Shown here piece after piece: positions 47,960 to 57,180 of a stretch of DNA of 64,000 nucleotides. Position 1 is the stretch's first letter, and each line of letters starts with the position of its first letter. The notes below the pieces were generated by a model, which searched no databases, had not been told where the DNA came from, and worked only from the letters and a program-made list of their open reading frames with translations. Made by a program: the position numbers and the translations under genes. This DNA is from JANNSO01 sp964485395 (GTDB lineage Bacteria > Spirochaetota > Spirochaetia > Treponematales > UBA12059), in contig CAZAJF010000014.1 of the NCBI GenBank assembly GCA_964485395.1, positions 25,879-89,878 on the forward strand, read 5' to 3'.

Positions 47960-50110
47960 TTACTTAAACCGGATTACATGAAGCCGCAGACTCGAATTCA
48001 CGCGGTCACCTGAAAAGAGATAAACCAAATCCCCCACGGCCAAGGGGTCTTCCCTCCGCCCAAGCCGCACGCCGGTGCCGATATCCACGATCGGGGAAAG
48101 TTTTTTTCCGTATTGATCGACCCTGAGGAGACAGGTGCTTACGTAGGCGGTCGGCGTCCACTTCTCCCAGAGCAGCAGTACGCTTCCATCCGGAAGCCCC
48201 ACAGCTTTGAGCCGCGATGCGTTTTCACGGTCCTTGCTACGGTAATCCGTAAGCCATACGACGCCGTAGTTGTTCTGCGCGCTCCACGTTCCGCCGAAAG
48301 TAAAAAAGCCCCCGCTCTCCGCCTTGCCTTCCGTAAGGACGAGTCCCGGCGGGATGAGCTGGGCGCCGCCTTTCGGCACGTTCCAAAAATCCCCGCTGGC
48401 GAGCACGAGTCCTACGTTACGGGAATCGTTGAGCGCGGCGCCTGTGCGCGAGTTGTCCAAGGCCCTGCCGTCGGCGGTGTTTTCCCCGGCGAAGGCCACC
48501 GTGAAGCCTTCCGGGCCGGGAACGACGCCTCCGAGTTCCGTATAGGTACGGTTATCGTTGGACCAGGAATAGAATTTCTTTGAGCCTCCGCTGATGGCGG
48601 CGTATGGCGGGTAGCTTCTACCGGCGGGGCTCGCCGGCGTGGCGCCATGCTGGGTCTTGAACGTATAGACGACGGCGGAAGCCCGGCCTTCGGAATCGAA
48701 GCGGTGCAGGTTTACTCCGCGCGGATAATTGTCGCCGAGATCGATACCCGCGAAGGTCGCGTCGGGACCTGCTACGACCATGCTGTCGAACGAGTGGCCG
48801 GAGGTCTGCCCATGGTACTTCAGGAGCCCGAGATTCCCGGCGTCGAGCACCAGCGATATTCCGCCCTGGTGGTTAAGGCCGTCCGCGCCGCGGTGCATTC
48901 TTCGGCTCAAAATGATCCCGAGCTTACCCGAGGACCAGGCCATGCTGGCCACGTCGTCCTCGAAGTCGACCGCATTGAGGCCCGTTGCGGAGGCGTCGAG
49001 CGCCTTGGCAGCCAAGGGTTTTCCGTCGGCTCCGCATTTGTACGCGCCCATGGTGCGGGACTTGCCGTCCTTGATGCCGCTTCCCTGCTGGACGGTAAGA
49101 TAAAACAGAGTGCCGTCCGGGGAGGAACATGCGGAGGCCAGGAGCTCCTTCCTGTCGTTCCGCAGGGCCAAGGTATTCGGCGAAGAAAGCTGCGGGCCCA
49201 TCCAGGTTACGTAAATGCCCAGCGTCGACTTGTCCTGCCACACGACTCCGGGGAATCCCGCGGCGTCGAGCACGCCGTGATACTGACGCCGGTAACTGTA
49301 ACTGTTCTCGTGGGTATCCGGGCCATAGTCGAAATCGGAGGCTGTATCGAACAGCGTCGCCTTGACGGCGTAATTCACTTGAAAAACGGATAGAGCGCCG
49401 GAATCGAAAATCCTGGCGCCTTCCACGCCCGGATCGATGCCCGCATAGGCGCTCAGGTTGCCGCGCTCCGCGGCGAACACGTAGACCTCGGGGACTCCGA
49501 GCTCGCTCGCCTGCAATTCCCTCAATAGGGTATCGGACCCCACTGCGATGCGGGAAGCTGATATGCGCGCGACAGCCGAAACCCTGCCTTCCGAGAGTCG
49601 ATATACGACTTGATTTTCAGCGGTTTCGAAGCGATAGGAAATAGCGTGCCTGGAAGCCAGGAATTCGGTCGCTTTCCTTTGGGGAGGATGAATCCTGTAC
49701 GCGGGGAAACGTTCCGCGCCGGACGAATCGGTGACGTACCCCTTTTCTACGGGATAATCTCCGTTATTGTAGCGTCCATCGATATACGACGCATTTTGAT
49801 AGAACAGCGACACGAGCCCCAGGGCGCCGATCCTGTCGGCATCCTTGAGCGCTCCCGGAGAGCCGTTCGATAGCTTCTCCTGGCTCTGTCCCGGGAGCAG
49901 CGATTTTTGCTCCGGTACGAAAATGAACAGGCGCGCGTCGGAGAGGGAGTCCAACATGGTTGACGCCGATGACGGCCCGACGTTCCCGGCCGGCACTTCG
50001 GTCCCGCCCTTCGTCATGATAACCTGCGCAGAACCGTATGATATGAAACCACCCACCATCAGGAGGAATGCTATCGTTTTAGGATTCAGGCGCTTATGTT
50101 TTTGCGGCAT
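47960..50110 (-). CDS. Large exported protein, probable beta-propeller
   Basis: The 716-residue protein has a positively charged start (MPQKHKRLNPK) and one hydrophobic segment to about residue 30, a signal peptide or anchor with no lipobox. The rest is strand-rich with repeating Gly-Asp-Tyr turns: GVVWQDKSTLGIYVTWMG, MAWSSGKLGIILSRRMH, GHSFDSMVVAGPDATFAGID, GVVWLTDYR and LPDGSVLLLWEKW. These suggest a beta-propeller of six or more blades. I do not recognise a named family. It overlaps the acyl-CoA synthetase gene by 17 nt. Confidence 0.65.
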   Translation of the reverse strand: MPQKHKRLNPKTIAFLLMVGGFISYGSAQVIMTKGGTEVPAGNVGPSSASTMLDSLSDARLFIFVPEQKSLLPGQSQEKLSNGSPGALKDADRIGALGLVSLFYQNASYIDGRYNNGDYPVEKGYVTDSSGAERFPAYRIHPPQRKATEFLASRHAISYRFETAENQVVYRLSEGRVSAVARISASRIAVGSDTLLRELQASELGVPEVYVFAAERGNLSAYAGIDPGVEGARIFDSGALSVFQVNYAVKATLFDTASDFDYGPDTHENSYSYRRQYHGVLDAAGFPGVVWQDKSTLGIYVTWMGPQLSSPNTLALRNDRKELLASACSSPDGTLFYLTVQQGSGIKDGKSRTMGAYKCGADGKPLAAKALDASATGLNAVDFEDDVASMAWSSGKLGIILSRRMHRGADGLNHQGGISLVLDAGNLGLLKYHGQTSGHSFDSMVVAGPDATFAGIDLGDNYPRGVNLHRFDSEGRASAVVYTFKTQHGATPASPAGRSYPPYAAISGGSKKFYSWSNDNRTYTELGGVVPGPEGFTVAFAGENTADGRALDNSRTGAALNDSRNVGLVLASGDFWNVPKGGAQLIPPGLVLTEGKAESGGFFTFGGTWSAQNNYGVVWLTDYRSKDRENASRLKAVGLPDGSVLLLWEKWTPTAYVSTCLLRVDQYGKKLSPIVDIGTGVRLGRREDPLAVGDLVYLFSGDRVNSSLRLHVIRFK

Positions 50111-52064
50111 TGCCGTCTATCCCGCCCTTGTTTCCGATGATCAAGGCAGCCACGACGGCCAGGTTCCGCGCGTTCTCCGGGTGCGATCCTTCGGTCGTAT
50201 AGGCGTACTCGATTAAATCGCCGTACAGGACGCTGACGCGATGGCGCACCAGCTTCATCGTGGAATTGACGGTTCCGTCCTTATCCGAGAACTGGCCGGG
50301 CACGATCATGAAGGTCGCGGGAATCCATGCCGGCTGCACCTTCTTGGCCTTCGCGTCCGTCTTGAACCGGAAAAACTCTTCCTTGACGAGCGCCAGAATC
50401 GCTTCGGGAGTCGTAGCCGCGCGGGCAGCCGCCAGTTTCTTTACTTTGTCCTCGTCCAAGGTAACCAGGGCTATCGTATACTTGCGCTGCTCGTTCCAGG
50501 CCATTATGGAATTGAAGGCCGAGGTGGAGAATCCAACGGCTTCCTCGATTTCCTCGGGGCTGTATTTTTCGCCGTCTTCGGCGATGAGAAGCGCTTTCTC
50601 GCGCCCGACCACCACGAGGAATCCGTCCGGGTCCATGTAGGCGAGGTCGCCCGTCCATAGCCAGCCGGCGCGCAAGGCCTTGGCCGTGGCCTCCGGGTTC
50701 TTGTAGTAGCCTTTCATGACGTTGTCGCCGCGGATCACGATCTCGCCGGTTTCTCCCGTAGCGCAGATCGAGCCGTCCTGGCGGCGTATCGTGCATTCCA
50801 CAGATGAGGCGACGCGGCCGGACGTACCGAATTTATACGACAGGGCAGAGTTGGAACTGATGATTGGAGCGGCTTCGGTAAGCCCGTATCCTTGGAAAAT
50901 AGGCACGCCGAACGAGGCGAAAAATTCCTGCTGCTTGATGTCCAGCAAGGCTCCCCCGCCCACGCAGAATTCAATATTGCGACCGAATACCATTTTTTTT
51001 ATCTTGTTGAAGATCAAAGCCTTGGCCAGCGCGTGTACGAAACCGTATTTGAGGAACGCGCCTGCTCCGCCCTTGCGAAAGCCGTTGCCGTTGATGACGA
51101 TGCCCGCCGCTATCCCCGCCTTGAAAAGTTTTTCTATGAAGCCGCCTTTTTCCTCCACCCCGGTAATTATTTTTTTCATGAAGTTGCCCGATAGCGCCGG
51201 CACCGTCATGAGGAACTTGGGCTCCACCTCCCGCAAGTTGAGAGGGATGTTGCGGAGTATTCCCATCGAGCCGCCGCGCGCGTCCACGAAGTAGAGCGCC
51301 AGGCCGCAGACGAGCCCGGCGTAGATTCCGGCGGTATGGGCGAACGAGTGGTCCAAAGGCAGGATGATGAACGTGGAAAAGCCGTAGATGTCCCCGAACA
51401 ATTTGACGCCGTCGCTCGAGTTCACGTAATAATTCCTGTGGGTAAGCATGATGCCTTTGGGATCTCCGGTGGTTCCGCTCGTGTAGCAGATATTTACCAC
51501 GTCGTCCTCAGAGATACCCGCGCGGATCGCATCGATCTCCGCCGTTCTCTCAGGCAATATCGCCTTGCCGCGCGTCAGGATTTCTGAAAACAGAGCGGTT
51601 AAGTCCCGGGAAAAACCGTGTTTGGCGCAAGCCTCATCCAATGCCGCGACATCGTCGTCCAGGTAGACGAGCAGCGGTTCCAGCCTTGCCGCCTTGAGCG
51701 CCTGCAGGACCTTGTCCAACTGGTTCTTCGTCGTTATGAATATCTTAGCCGCGGAGTGCGTCACCCTGAAGGGAATCTCCTCCGCCAGGAGCTTGATGGA
51801 GAGCGGAACCGACACGATGCCGGCGGTCATGAGACCGAGATCCGCGCAGATCCATTCCGGCGAGCCTTCGGCGAGGATGCCCGCGGCCTCCCCTTTTTTG
51901 TATCCCTTCTCAAGGAGCCAAGCCGCGAAAAACCGGGCGTTATCCCTCGTGGCGCCGAAACTGGTCGGTTCCCATCCGGCATCCGTCTTCTTGAGGCCGT
52001 ACGGTGCGGGGCCGTATGACTCGGCCGCAGAGTCCAGCAGGGCAAGGATCGTTCTCTTCTCCAT
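50094..52064 (-). CDS. Long-chain acyl-CoA synthetase (AMP-binding)
   Basis: The 656-residue enzyme starts at 52064 (GGAGG 5 nt upstream). It shows the AMP-binding signature ICYTSGTTGDPKGIMLTHRN, FQGYGLTEAAPIISSNS, GEIVIRGDNVMKGYYKNPEA, WLWTGDLAYMDPDGFL and VVGREKALLIAEDGEKYSPE. It activates fatty acids with ATP and CoA. A transmembrane-like helix around residues 265-300 is common in the family. It sits between an M20 peptidase and the exported protein on one minus-strand unit. Confidence 0.92.
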   Translation of the reverse strand: MEKRTILALLDSAAESYGPAPYGLKKTDAGWEPTSFGATRDNARFFAAWLLEKGYKKGEAAGILAEGSPEWICADLGLMTAGIVSVPLSIKLLAEEIPFRVTHSAAKIFITTKNQLDKVLQALKAARLEPLLVYLDDDVAALDEACAKHGFSRDLTALFSEILTRGKAILPERTAEIDAIRAGISEDDVVNICYTSGTTGDPKGIMLTHRNYYVNSSDGVKLFGDIYGFSTFIILPLDHSFAHTAGIYAGLVCGLALYFVDARGGSMGILRNIPLNLREVEPKFLMTVPALSGNFMKKIITGVEEKGGFIEKLFKAGIAAGIVINGNGFRKGGAGAFLKYGFVHALAKALIFNKIKKMVFGRNIEFCVGGGALLDIKQQEFFASFGVPIFQGYGLTEAAPIISSNSALSYKFGTSGRVASSVECTIRRQDGSICATGETGEIVIRGDNVMKGYYKNPEATAKALRAGWLWTGDLAYMDPDGFLVVVGREKALLIAEDGEKYSPEEIEEAVGFSTSAFNSIMAWNEQRKYTIALVTLDEDKVKKLAAARAATTPEAILALVKEEFFRFKTDAKAKKVQPAWIPATFMIVPGQFSDKDGTVNSTMKLVRHRVSVLYGDLIEYAYTTEGSHPENARNLAVVAALIIGNKGGIDGNAAKT

Positions 52065-52099
52065 CGGGTCCTCCGTTTTGCAGTTATATCGTAATAGCG

Positions 52100-53554
52100 T
52101 CAACTCGTACGCCGGATAAGCCTCAGGTAAAAATCGATGCCCTTGGCCAGCGAAGCTACGGGTATGGCTTCGTTGACCGCGTGCATGCTGGCCCGCTCCT
52201 CGCTGGAAAGCTCGAACGGGGAGAAGCGATAGACGGTCGGCGAGATTCTCGAGTAATAGCGCGCATCGGTGCCGCCAAGGACGATATACGGCGTAACGAC
52301 GGCATCCGGGTACACGTCCCCTATCGTCGCGGCAAGGGAAGCGAGGCAGTCGCCTTCAAGTTCGGACACGGGAGACGGCTCCCCGCGCAGCAGCAGCTTC
52401 ATCTCCACCAGCGGATCGTCGATGACCTTGGCCATGCGCGCCATGACGGCGTCCACGCTGCCGTCCACGGCCACCCGGACGTTGACTATAGCCCTGGCCT
52501 GGGCCGGAAGCACGTTGGCGGCTTCCGAGCCCGAGAGCATCGTGACCACCGCGGTGGTGCGGCTGATGGCGCCGAGCTCGCCTCCGGAGCTTGAAAAAAC
52601 TTTTAATAACAGCGGCTTGAAAAGCCACAGATTGGCCATGACGAGTCGCAGCCCAAAGGACGCGTGAGGTGCGAGACGCTTGAACATGGCTATCGTGGCG
52701 GCTGGAAACCTGGCGGGAAAAGGCCGGTTGCCCAGGCGGGTTATTGCGCGCGCAAGCCGCCAGGCGGCGTCTTTTTTCGGGGGCGTCGCTGAATGGCCTC
52801 CGGGGCTGTTTACGAGAAGCTCGATATTGGTGACGCCTTTCTCGGCGACGCCCACCATGGCCAGAGGCTTTTCAACCCCTGGGAACACGCCGCGCACCAC
52901 GGCGCCTCCCTCGTCCAGCACGAGCCCCGGCTTTACGCCGTGCGCGGCAAGGTAATTCACCAGCGCGGCGGCGCCTCCCGATCCCGTCTCCTCGTCGTGC
53001 CCGAACGACAAGTAAATATCGCGGGCTGGGGAATAGCCTTCCTTTGCGAGGATCTCGACGGCTTCCAGCGCGCATGCCAGCGTGCACTTCGTGTCGATGC
53101 TACCCCGGCCCCACACTTTGCCTTCAGAAATATCGCCGGAAAAAGCGGGATGCAGCCAGCCTTCGTCGCCTGCGGGAACGACGTCGTAATGCGCCATGAG
53201 CACGAGGGGCTTTTCGGCGCTTCGGCCTTTCCACCGGTACAGCATCGAGTGCCCGCCCACGAGCGAAAGCTCGAGCGCTTTGTGCGCCTGCGGATACAGC
53301 TTGGGGAGCAGGGCACGGAACGACTCGAATTCCTTCTTGTCCCACCCGTCGGGATCCGGACTGGAGACCGTCCGCTTTTGGATAAGCGCGGACAGCCGCT
53401 TCGCGGCGCCGTCGGCATCCACCGCAGCCTTCGACGCCGCCTCGGCCTGGCCGTTCGCCGTACTTGCGGGCTTCGGTCTCGCCGCCAAGGCGCGGGCCAG
53501 CACGATTGCGGATATAATTATAACAAACCCGAGAACGACTGTCGCGATCGTCAT
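52100..53554 (-). CDS. Membrane-anchored M20 peptidase/carboxypeptidase
   Basis: The 484-residue protein has an N-terminal membrane anchor (residues 3-24), then a full M20 fold: LMAHYDVVPAG (zinc His/Asp), GRGSIDTKCTL (bridging Asp), FGHDEETGSGGA (catalytic and zinc Glu), a dimerisation domain with SPGGHSATPP, and GGTDARYYSRI near the end. It resembles PM20D1-type enzymes, which hydrolyse or condense N-acyl amino acids. Its neighbour, a fatty acyl-CoA synthetase, makes an acyl amino acid substrate plausible. AAGGAAG precedes the ATG. Confidence 0.9.
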   Translation of the reverse strand: MTIATVVLGFVIIISAIVLARALAARPKPASTANGQAEAASKAAVDADGAAKRLSALIQKRTVSSPDPDGWDKKEFESFRALLPKLYPQAHKALELSLVGGHSMLYRWKGRSAEKPLVLMAHYDVVPAGDEGWLHPAFSGDISEGKVWGRGSIDTKCTLACALEAVEILAKEGYSPARDIYLSFGHDEETGSGGAAALVNYLAAHGVKPGLVLDEGGAVVRGVFPGVEKPLAMVGVAEKGVTNIELLVNSPGGHSATPPKKDAAWRLARAITRLGNRPFPARFPAATIAMFKRLAPHASFGLRLVMANLWLFKPLLLKVFSSSGGELGAISRTTAVVTMLSGSEAANVLPAQARAIVNVRVAVDGSVDAVMARMAKVIDDPLVEMKLLLRGEPSPVSELEGDCLASLAATIGDVYPDAVVTPYIVLGGTDARYYSRISPTVYRFSPFELSSEERASMHAVNEAIPVASLAKGIDFYLRLIRRTS

Positions 53555-53726
53555 AGATGCTTCCTTTTATGCATGATTCGCGAGGCGGCGGCACCCAGGA
53601 CAAACACGGGCGAAGTGTCGCGGATATCTTCCATCGGGAATCCCTCGTTTCCGGAACTTTTCCGGGCCAAAACGATTTATACTCCCGCTAACGCGCGCTG
53701 TCAATGAAAATCAGCCGGTGGCTTCC

Positions 53727-55148
53727 CTACGAGCGATCTTCGGGCGCATCGCCCTCGGCGGAATCGGCGTCGCTTTCCGTGGATTCGCCCTCATCCTCAT
53801 GGGGCAACAGGCGCAAGGCTTCCTCGCTGGGCAGCGCGGATACCTTGCCCAGCTTCTTTTCCATCTGGCGGGCGCGATCGGAAACCGAGGAAAGATTGTT
53901 GGATGCGGCCTCGAGATTTTTCTGAACCTTGGAAACCGCGTCGCCGAATTTCTGGAACTCGGTCTTGATGGCCCCCAGCACTTTCCAGACTTCTCCGGAT
54001 TGCCTGCTTATGGCAAGGGTCTTGAAACCGACCTGCAGGCTGTTCAGGAATGCGGCAAGCGTCGTCGGTCCCACGATTGTTATACGATATTTACCTTGGA
54101 TATCCTGGAACAGCCCGGGCCTGCGTATGGCCTCGCCGTAAAGGCTCTCGAAAGGAAGGAACATCAAGGCAAAATCCGTGCTGTGCGGCACGTCGATGTA
54201 TTTTGAGGAAATGTCCGCGGCGTGCCTGTACAGCCTGACCTCGAACGCCTTGCCCGCGGCTTCCCAGGCGGGTTTGTCGCCGCTCTCGTATGCGTCCTGC
54301 AGGCGCTGGTAGTCCTCGATGGGGAACTTCGAATCGATGGGCAGCCAGACGCACTCGCCGCTTTCCATCCCCGGTAGCTTTACGGCGAACTCCACGTTCT
54401 CCTTGGACTTGGGGGTTATGACGACGTTCTGCGCGTACTGCTCGGCGGTAAGGAATTGTTCAAGCAGCGCGCCGAGCTGAGCTTCGCCTAACATGCCGCG
54501 TACCTTTACGTTCGTAAGCGCCTTTTTAAGGCCGCCCACGTCCTGCGCCAGGGTCTGCATCTCGGTGAGGCCCTTCTGCACCTCGAGGAGCTGCTTTGTC
54601 ACCAGTTCGAAGCTCTGCGTTATGCGGGTATCCAGCGTTTTCTGGAGCTTCTCGTCCACCGTGAGGCGCATCTGCTCGAGCTTGATCTCGTTCTTGTCCT
54701 GAATCTCCTTGAGGCTCGTGACCACGGATTCGGTAACCTTCTCCCGCAGCTGGTTCATCGTGGCCACCTGCTTCTCGGAAGCCTCCACGGTCATCTTCTG
54801 CACTCCCTCGAGCCGCACCTGCAGCGTATCCACCGTTTCCTTTCGGTTTTCCTGCAGCACCCGGGATATGCGGTCGGTATTTTCCTGGAGGTTCCGCCCA
54901 TAGACGTCCAGTCGGTCGGCGAGCTCCTTGCGCGTCATTGCCATGGCCGACTGAAGCTCGTCGCGTATGCCGCGCGTCTCCAGGCGAAGGGTTTCACCCT
55001 GTGATTTTTCTGTAACGGCCAGCAAATCCTTCAGTACCAACGACAGGTCAGTGCCTTTATTCCTGCGAACGAGGACCAGCAGCGCGACGACGAGCGCGAC
55101 GAGCGCCAAGACAATGATTAAAATGGCTATGGCGAAGGCGGTATCCAT
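53727..55148 (-). CDS. rmuC: RmuC family DNA recombination protein
   Basis: The 473-residue protein has an N-terminal membrane segment (5-28), a coiled-coil region to about 220, then the nuclease-like domain: VRGMLGEAQLGALLEQFL, WLPIDSKFPIEDYQRL, DFALMFLPFESLYGEA, IVGPTTLAAFLNSL and a coiled tail. RmuC limits recombination at inverted repeats. The extreme C-terminus is acidic. GGGAG precedes the ATG by 5 nt. It follows the thioesterase gene by 24 nt. Confidence 0.93.
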   Translation of the reverse strand: MDTAFAIAILIIVLALVALVVALLVLVRRNKGTDLSLVLKDLLAVTEKSQGETLRLETRGIRDELQSAMAMTRKELADRLDVYGRNLQENTDRISRVLQENRKETVDTLQVRLEGVQKMTVEASEKQVATMNQLREKVTESVVTSLKEIQDKNEIKLEQMRLTVDEKLQKTLDTRITQSFELVTKQLLEVQKGLTEMQTLAQDVGGLKKALTNVKVRGMLGEAQLGALLEQFLTAEQYAQNVVITPKSKENVEFAVKLPGMESGECVWLPIDSKFPIEDYQRLQDAYESGDKPAWEAAGKAFEVRLYRHAADISSKYIDVPHSTDFALMFLPFESLYGEAIRRPGLFQDIQGKYRITIVGPTTLAAFLNSLQVGFKTLAISRQSGEVWKVLGAIKTEFQKFGDAVSKVQKNLEAASNNLSSVSDRARQMEKKLGKVSALPSEEALRLLPHEDEGESTESDADSAEGDAPEDRS

Positions 55149-55172
55149 GGTTTCTCCCGTGATTCTAAGCGA

Positions 55173-55679
55173 TCAAGTTTCTATTTCGGCGGGATCGTCG
55201 GCGCTCTCGAGCACGCGCCATTCGTTCTCGATGGGATCGAAGTCGGCGATCTTGTCCAGGGGAAGCCGCATGTACCGCCCGGTGGCGGACACTGCCACCT
55301 CGCCGTCCGGAGTGAGTATCTCGCCCGATCCCTCGAAGAACCGGGCGTTCTCCGAAGTGATTCGGCCCACGACGCGGATTTCGGCGTCAAGGGGAACCGT
55401 CCTCCGGTACTTGAGATTGAAGTCTATGGTAACGCCCCAAACCATCTCCTGGCGGCCCACGTTGATGGCGCGCCCGATGGTCTCGTCCAGAATGGCCGCC
55501 GAGATACCGCCGTGCAGCCGCCCCGGATAGCTTTGATGCAGCTCGCCCGCGCGGAACAGCGCCACGAGCTCTTTTTCCTCGGTCTCGAAAAAGCGGGCCT
55601 TGATGCCGATGTCGTTCTTGAGCCCGCACACGAAGCACAGCTTGGAATTGGGCTGCTTGCCGGTTATCTTCTTTTTCAC
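55173..55679 (-). CDS. PaaI-like hotdog-fold thioesterase
   Basis: The 168-residue protein starts at a GTG with AAGGA upstream. SKLCFVCGLKNDIGIK at the start and SYPGRLHGGISAAILDETIG (HGG...D/E catalytic helix) followed by VTIDFNLKYRRTVPLDAEI match PaaI-type acyl-CoA thioesterases. The CxxC-like start (CFVC) is found in a subset of the family. The substrate is unknown. It lies 73 nt after the NtrC-type gene. Confidence 0.85.
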   Translation of the reverse strand: MKKKITGKQPNSKLCFVCGLKNDIGIKARFFETEEKELVALFRAGELHQSYPGRLHGGISAAILDETIGRAINVGRQEMVWGVTIDFNLKYRRTVPLDAEIRVVGRITSENARFFEGSGEILTPDGEVAVSATGRYMRLPLDKIADFDPIENEWRVLESADDPAEIET

Positions 55680-55752
55680 GATCGATCCTTCCCGGACGCC
55701 AGGCGCCGTCCGTCGCGCGACGGGAGCATACTATCAGATACGGGAGGGAAAA

Positions 55753-57180
55753 TCACTCCGCCATGCCGTATTCGGTGAGCTTGTTGAGGAGCGTCCTGCG
55801 GCTTATGCCCAGGGCGTCCGCCGTAGCCTGCCTGCGGCCGGACTGCGCCTCCAGCTCCCTCAGGATGGCCCAGCGCTCCACGACCGCCAGCGGCGTCCCC
55901 TGCGGCGGGGCATCGGGGGAATTCGGCGCTTCCGGTGAAATCCGCGCGGAGGACTCATGCCGTTGCGTTACATTAAAATCACGGGCCCGGAGCACGCTTC
56001 CCTCGCACAGGATGAGCGCGCGCTCCAGCATGTTCTCCAGCTCTCGGATATTCCCGGGGAAGGCATACCCGCGCAGCGACTCCAGCGCGTCCTCGCTCAG
56101 GCCCGCAGCGCTTCCGGGCTTCATGTGCTTCTCCATGATGAAGCGCACGAACGCGGGCAGATCCTCCAGGCGATCGCGAAGCGGCGGCAGCTTCAGGGGA
56201 ATCACGTTGATGCGGAAGAACAAGTCTTCGCGGAACCTGCCTTCCTTTACTTCCTTGACGAGGTCGCGGTGCGTGGCGGCGATTATGCGCACGTCTATCG
56301 GCAGCGTTACCGTGGAACCCAGGCGCTGGATGCGGCGGTCCTGCAATACGCGCAGTATCTTGACCTGCAGGTGCAGCGGCATGTCCCCGATCTCGTCCAG
56401 GAAAAGCGTTCCCCCGTTCGCCAACTCGAACATGCCGGTCTTGCGTCGGTCGGCCCCCGTAAAGGCTCCCTTTTCATGGCCGAATAATTCCGTCTCCAGC
56501 AAGGTTTCCGGCAACCCTCCGAGATTTACAGGAACGAACGGATGGGCCCCGCGATCCGAAAGCCCATGTATCCAGGATGCCAAAACTTCCTTTCCGGTGC
56601 CGCTCTCGCCCGTAATCAGTATGCTCGCACCGCTGGGAGAGGCTTTGCGGGCCATGTCCAGGATGGCGCGCATGGCTGGATTCGCGGATTCCAGAAGCCC
56701 GGGAACCCTCACCACATCGCCGAAGGCGCTCTGCTGCCCAGTACTAGCGGGAAGGTTGCCGGACAGTTTTTGCCGGAGCCGAAGGCTCCGCTCAAGCCGC
56801 CAGTTTCGTACCGAGCGCTCGATGCGCAAGGAAAGCTCGGATGCCTCGAACGGTTTAACCAGGTAATCCACAGCCCCCCGGTGCATCGCCTCCACGGCAT
56901 CGGATACGTCTCCGTACGCGGAAATCACGATGGCCGGGATAGCCGGACCTTCTTCCTGCAGCCACGCGAGCAAGCCCATGCCGCCCATCCCGTCCATGCG
57001 CAGGTCGGTTACCACGATATCGTAGTCGCTGGCCTCGAGCATGGCGCGCGCCTCCTCCGCGGAGGAAGCGGTGGCCACGGTAAAACCGTCCATGCCGAGG
57101 TGGCTGGACAAAAGCTGGCGGATTTTAACCTCGTCGTCGACAAGCAGGACATGCAGGCCCCGGACTTTTTTTTCGCTCAT
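55753..57180 (-). CDS. NtrC-family sigma54-dependent response regulator
   Basis: The 475-residue regulator has a receiver domain (VLLVDDE, phospho-Asp D59 in VVTDLRMDG, YLVKPF), an AAA+ domain with Walker A GESGTGKE, the sigma54-contact loop GAFTGA, Walker B FLDEIGD and a Fis-type HTH (RRQATADALGISRRTLLNKL). Its ATG overlaps the kinase stop by 4 nt, so the two form a two-component pair. Targets would need sigma54 promoters; none was identified in the window. Confidence 0.95.
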   Translation of the reverse strand: MSEKKVRGLHVLLVDDEVKIRQLLSSHLGMDGFTVATASSAEEARAMLEASDYDIVVTDLRMDGMGGMGLLAWLQEEGPAIPAIVISAYGDVSDAVEAMHRGAVDYLVKPFEASELSLRIERSVRNWRLERSLRLRQKLSGNLPASTGQQSAFGDVVRVPGLLESANPAMRAILDMARKASPSGASILITGESGTGKEVLASWIHGLSDRGAHPFVPVNLGGLPETLLETELFGHEKGAFTGADRRKTGMFELANGGTLFLDEIGDMPLHLQVKILRVLQDRRIQRLGSTVTLPIDVRIIAATHRDLVKEVKEGRFREDLFFRINVIPLKLPPLRDRLEDLPAFVRFIMEKHMKPGSAAGLSEDALESLRGYAFPGNIRELENMLERALILCEGSVLRARDFNVTQRHESSARISPEAPNSPDAPPQGTPLAVVERWAILRELEAQSGRRQATADALGISRRTLLNKLTEYGMAE